A stretch of DNA of 64,000 nt from Chrysopilus asiliformis. Taxonomy: Eukaryota; Arthropoda; Insecta; Diptera; Rhagionidae. Below are positions 55,601 to 61,600 of the stretch, piece by piece (within the stretch, counting starts at the first letter, position 1; each line of letters opens with the position of its first letter). A program made the position numbers and the translations under genes. The stretch covers positions 105,350,433-105,414,432 of the forward strand of contig OZ035960.1 in the NCBI GenBank assembly GCA_964034945.1, read 5' to 3'. Under the pieces are notes generated by a model that worked only from the letters and a program-made list of their open reading frames with translations, had not been told where the DNA came from and made no database searches.

Positions 55601-58600
55601 TGTCATATTAAGATCTCATCGTCAAGTAAATAATGACAACGTCAACGACATTGAATTGGTTTTTAAGATGCAAAATGCATTCAAGACATTTTCGTCTTTA
55701 AGGAGTGATCAAATCTGCCTCAAAATTGGATTCTATCTAAGATGGAGACGTTGGCTGTTGATTTGATTTAAACCGATTTTGGTTAAAGATGTCATGGGAA
55801 GTATAATAGCTTAACGATCAGTTGACTAAACGCAGATGGGAATCAAGCGAATTTCTTTGGGAATTACTCAATTAGAGATCTTGAATTTTTATTTTACCAA
55901 AAAATTTCATATTTTTTTTTCTGTTTGATGATGCGATTTTGGGATGACGAGGTGAAGATGATGTGATGAGTGTAAGAGATTTTTTTTTAAATATTTTGGC
56001 GTTCATTCAGAATTTCCAAAATTGTTTATCTTTCAGTCAAGGTTAATACAAATACACCTCAGAAACTTTATTTGGAATTTGATTTTGATGATTTTATAGC
56101 GATAAGTTGGTGTTTTTTTTTATTGTTTAAGCATTTAAGATGCAGTTTTTTTTTAAATTATTATCTGCGATGGTGCGTAAATAACTTAATCGAAATTTGA
56201 TGAATTTTTTACCAAATGATTGCCAGAATCGAATCGACAGAGTTTGGTTTCACGTTTTAACTTTGGATTCCAGAATAGCCATGATTTTTCACAAACATTA
56301 TTTGCAAAACAAAACCTTAAAAGCATAAACTTATTATGAATATTTCTATTCTTTGCTAATTGCCAACACAAATCACAATTCGCCAGAAAAAAAAAGTTCT
56401 TAACTTCCATGAAAACGCGAAGATTAGAAACTTAACGAGCCTCCAAATCGTCGATCAATCGATCGAAGATTAGAAACTTAAAGAGCCTCCAAATCGTCGA
56501 TCAATCGATTGGGATTGCGATTGCAATAATTCATTTGCGTAATAAATCAACTGATGTTCTTTTAAGTTGATCAACAAATCGGCATTGTTGACTCTGTGCA
56601 TCATCGCTTCAGGTTTGCAATAAATCAACTTTCAGTGGATGGACAGCGCCGACCGATCTGTAATTGACGATGATCGCAAGATTGTTAGCAAACAAAAAAG
56701 TCACCGATCGATTATTTCCAAGTCATTGCGTTATTCTAGGTAAAGTCGTCGTTATCGATTGTTTTTGTTTCAGGATAAATGACGGTAACTGGATGTCAAT
56801 TACTATTAATAAAAGGTGTATTTTCTACAGGCGATATTGATTATTATTACTAATGATCACCAAGAGAAGTATCAGCGTTGACACAATCTGTGATGTCTAA
56901 ACAACACATGTCGGTCAATTGAACTCTGGGCGTTTGTTTTTTTTGAGTTTTCTTTTTGTTTTTCGATTTTTGTTCATTTTTTTTTAATTTCTCCTTCTCT
57001 TTCTCTCGGCACTACAACAGGGCACCAATCATGTATTCCGACGCGTCTCTGTCTTTCGACTTCGACGCAGCTTTTAACTCTTGACTTCGCCATATCTGCA
57101 GCTTGAAATTTCGCGGAATCGTCACTATGAATCGAAACGTGATTCTGGCTGTCACTCCAGGAAATTTGAAGCTGCTGATAAGGCGAAGTCAAGAGTTAAA
57201 AGCTGCGTCGAAGTCGAAAGACAGAGACGCGTCGGAATACATGATTGGTGCCCAGGTTTCCGGTTTTGGCCTGCCGCAATGTATCTCGCCAGAGGTTCCG
57301 GTCACGTGCCGATGTCCTCCAATTTTGCATCCCAATTCTCTTTGCGTCCTGGTCAACGCCTCCTTACCATCTGAGATTGGGTCTTCCTCGTCGCTTTGTT
57401 GTTAATAACCTACCGCAGAAGACTTTCCGAGCCGGGTCACTTTCATTCATTCGAGTGACAATGACCAGCCCACCGGAGTCTGTTGAGTCTTATGAGCTTA
57501 ATTACGGGCACGTCCTAATTTCCTCTTGCAAAACTAAACTAAATATTTTGTCAAGGAAGAAGAAAGTCATTTTATTTACAATTTAGAAAATAATTTAAAA
57601 TTTAATAAATACATAATAGATCCAAACACTTTTAAACAATTTTTTCAAATCTGACTATTTTTTTTTCTTTTCCTTCCAGGGTCAAGCACCAATAGGGGCG
57701 TTTCGTATATTCAAAAAAACAACATTTTCTTGCCAAAGTAGGCCATCTGGATACTATGCCGATATCGAAACTGGATGCCAAGTGAGCTATAAAATAATGG
57801 AATAACTTTCATAAACTTATTTCAACATTTGAGTTGAATTTAATCACTAATTTATGTTAATTTCCAATGCGTTTGTTTTAGGTTTATCACATGTGCGATG
57901 GACTTGGCAGACAATTCAGCTACTCATGTCCGAATACGACGCTTTTCCAACAGCGAATGTTGATTTGTGATCATTGGTATATGGTGAATTGTTCACGAGC
58001 TGAAAATGACTATGATGCGAATTTATTAATTGGTAATGATCGAATTGCATACTTTTGGGCGTTTTAAAAAATCCGGTTCGGGTCTTTGCTAAGTTTTATG
58101 GGATTGGCGGATTGTTCTGCAAATACCGAATTTTTCGTCTTCGTTTTTAAGCTTGTAATCCTTTATAAAAAAAACTAATGGTCCTATTCACCAAACGTAA
58201 TTCACCACTGTAATTTAAAGAACCATGCAGGATTTGACGTTTTTTATGCCCCTGGGTTAACTTTTGAACCCGTGCAGTTTTCACTTTGGTTGAATACTTT
58301 TTGGAAAGGGCACAGTCTCTAGTTTCATCCATATATGGCTTCAAGAGCCACCGAATTGCAGGGGGATGGTGAGGGGTTAACGAACTTTCTCGTGATTTTT
58401 CACAGAAATCACTGCAGAAATGGAAGTTGTGCCCCTGGGTTAACTTTTGAACCCGTGCAGTTTTCACTTTGGTTGAATACTTTTTGGAAAGGGCACAGTC
58501 TCTAGTTTCATCCATATATGGCTTCAAGAGCCACCGAATTGCAGGGGGATGGTGAGGGGTTAACGAACTTTCTTGTGATTTTTCACAGAAATCATGGCAG

Positions 58601-61600
58601 AAATCATATGAAAAATCACAAGAAAGTTCGTTAACCCCTCACCATCCCCCTGCAATTCGGTGGCTCTTGAAGCCATATATGGATGAAACTAGAGACTGTG
58701 CCCTTTCCAAAAAGTATTCAACCAAAGTGAAAACTGCACGGGTTCAAAAGTTAACCCAGGGGCACAAATTCCATTTCTGCAGTGATTTCTGTGAAAAATC
58801 ACGAGAAAGTTCGTTAACCCCTCACCATCCCCCTGCAATTCGGTGGCTCTTGAAGCCATATATGGATGAAACTAGAGACTGTGCCCTTTCCAAAAAGTAT
58901 TCAACCAAAGTGAAAACTACACGGGTTCAAAAGTTAACCCAGGGGCACAAATTCCATTTCTGCAGTGATTTCTGTGAAAAATCACGAGAAAGTTCGTTAA
59001 CCCCTCACCATCCCCCTGCAATTCGGTGGCTCTTGAAGCCATATATGGATGAAACTAGAGAGTGTGCCCTTTCCAAAAAGTATTCAACCAAAGTGAAAAC
59101 TGCACGGGTTCAAAAGTTAACCCAGGGGCACAACTTCCATTTCTGCAGTGATTTCTGTGAAAAATCACGAGAAAGTTCGTTAACCCCTCACCATCCCCCT
59201 GCAATTCGGTGGCTCTTGAAGCCATATATGGATGAAACTAGAGACTGTGCCCTTTCCAAAAAGTATTCAACCAAAGTGAAAACTACACGGGTTCAAAAGT
59301 TAGTTTAGAGGGGCAAAATCGTGCATCGTTCTTTATGTATTAGTAAGCAATTTGGTATTCACATGCTGTAACTTTGACATTCTGGTTCTTCAAATCGTCT
59401 GTAACTTTAAGGACAATTAAAATCGCATTCTTGTCCGTCTATCTGTTTGTTTGTCTGTCTATCCGTCTGTCCGTGAACACAATAATTTTCGAAAGGATTG
59501 AGCTAGAGGCTTGAAAGGTCCAGTCCATTTAAACCTATTAATAAATATGGCCAAATGATCGTGTTAACTCTTAATTTGCATCATGAGCCTGCATAGACAG
59601 CCATAACTCGAATTTTCGTTTGTCCCGTCAACTTCTACTTATGAGGGTTCCACTGTAATACCAAAGCTTTTCGATTTGTGTATATGCTAGTATAGAGCTT
59701 TTTGGTACTTTTTAGTACCATAATGGTAGGACAGATGCGAATACGAATTTGGAACACAATTTAAAAATTGTGCGGATCGTATGTTAAAGTTACAGATATG
59801 CAAAATTTTGTGAATGGCAACATAAGCCCAAATTCTTGCGTTTTAATCATAAATTGGAAGAATTTTATTTTTGATCCGAAAATTTTCGGTAATATTTTTA
59901 AAGAGTTGCCTCTTGGTGTTAAGGTAGAACCAGAAACATACGTCCATGCGTCCGCCATGCGTCCGTCACGTTGCAAGTTCGATGCGGTCAAAGTAAAATC
60001 AACGAGCTGCTATGAGTACTCCCGTAATAATGCGTTTGTCCGATGCGGCAACGCACCGTCACCGTATAGAGTAGGTCGACTTTCTACTTTTACATGCGGC
60101 AACGTACGGAAATGTCATTTCGCAAAAAAATTTGGTTACGATTTAAGCAATTTAAGTATGGAACAAATTGAAAGTAATTGTTTTGACGATAAACTAATAG
60201 AAGAAGTGCAAAAAAAGTGAAGAAGAAGTGATTCGTTGCCGTACCCAACTGTCACCGCATAAAACTGTCTACCGGACGGACGCATGACGGACGCATCGAC
60301 ATACGATTCAGGTTCTAGCTTTAACGACATCATCGGTCTAGATTGCTATCACGGCCTCTGCTGTTAATGGGTTGCAACGTAAAAACCTTACAAATGTTGT
60401 AATTTATCCATGGTTCGCAATACATGTAAAACTGTAGGTGCGACGCAGGGAAGAAAGTCGTTATGAAAATCAATTGAGAAGACCCAGTCCGACCTTGGGA
60501 TGTAGCGCCTTATTTAGATAGATAAATTTTTAAAGAGTTATACCGTAGATTGCTTAAAAAATATTTTTTTGTGTCGCTTTTTATTTATTTTAGGTCAACG
60601 TGACAAGCCATTTGTCCCCGAGGAAGAAAACCAACAACGAACACCGCGTCCAGACCTTCTGGATCGACCATACGCTCCGGACTACTCTGGCGAATCCTAT
60701 AGAAATCAATACAAGGTAAGTCGCACCGAATTTTCAATTTAGTTTTGGTAATTTTAACCAAGACAAGTAGTTTCAGTACAAGGTGCTTGCGAACATACAC
60801 TCAGAAAAATGTCAGGTCAACTTTTTGTCAGGTTAACTCTGACCTCTAGCTGGCTGACAGAGGTTTCCATTACATGACATTACATGCTCGAAATGCCTAT
60901 CTAAGGTCAACTCGTGCAGCTCCCAATGCCCTACTTCACCTGATCGTGGCTTAATTTCAGAATTTCTCCGGCCCCAGGTCAACACAAGTTTTACTTTCCC
61001 TCATGCAAGCGAACGCACGCCTCGCATAGGCTAAATTTTCCTGCCCGAGGCCAATTACGCCGTATGTAGGTCGTCGAGTTAGCCTCCATTTTTCTGAGTG
61101 TAGAAGCAGTATTTGCGTTTCTTTTACTCCTATATTCAATGAGATCTCTTTCGTATTTTTTGTGGATCCACTTTTTCAATTTATTTAAATTCTTCAGTCA
61201 GTAGAGTAACTAAACCGAGCACACCTCCGCAATGGACTGTAAGGGAGTCGAGGATTTGTGTGTTACCAAAAATCGGTCACTTTAAAATGTCTTGAAATGT
61301 TTGGTGGTCTTTGGACGATTTTTAAGAATCTCAATGTTTACAGAGTTCACAAAATATTTTTGCTGGTAATCATGGCTACCATAATTGAAGAAAAAATTTA
61401 ATACAAGATTTTTCTACCAACTGAAACTAATTAGTTTTTACAATATTTTCATCACAATTTTTTTTTACTTCCACTTCTACAAGAGAAAAAATCTTTTCAG
61501 GTACTTCCACCGATCCAAAACCAAATCACCGATGGCGATGACGAAAAATACGAGAAAAATCAATTTCAAGCGATATCACCTTCGCCGACCCGATGGAGAA

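Larger units (their letters stand above)
4389..57679 (+). other. Intron 1 of the CPAP1-like gene, 53.3 kb
   Basis: It is bounded by GAG|GTAGG and TTCCAG|GGT, phase 0. It contains nearly all the mobile-element remnants listed below. No additional coding exon with splice sites and a plausible product was found inside it. Its size separates the signal-peptide exon from the rest of the gene by more than 50 kb. Confidence 0.75.
58033..60593 (+). other. Intron 3 of the CPAP1-like gene
   Basis: Donor GTAATG, acceptor TTTTAG. It is largely made of the K array, an A fragment, a TTAA-type element and a LINE end, each listed separately. 59340-59415 and 59525-59917 hold nothing recognised. Confidence 0.8.

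Noticed and set aside
58667..59308. 213-codon + strand frame with a 61-residue repeat, and its 126-codon mirror on the minus strand
   Set aside because: It follows from a 183-bp repeat divisible by three inside a TIR element in intron 3; both orientations are open and there is no splice or start context.
59768..60220. 150-codon + strand frame in intron 3
   Set aside because: Half of it lies in the TTAA-flanked TIR element, it has no domain and it is not joined by splice sites to the gene.
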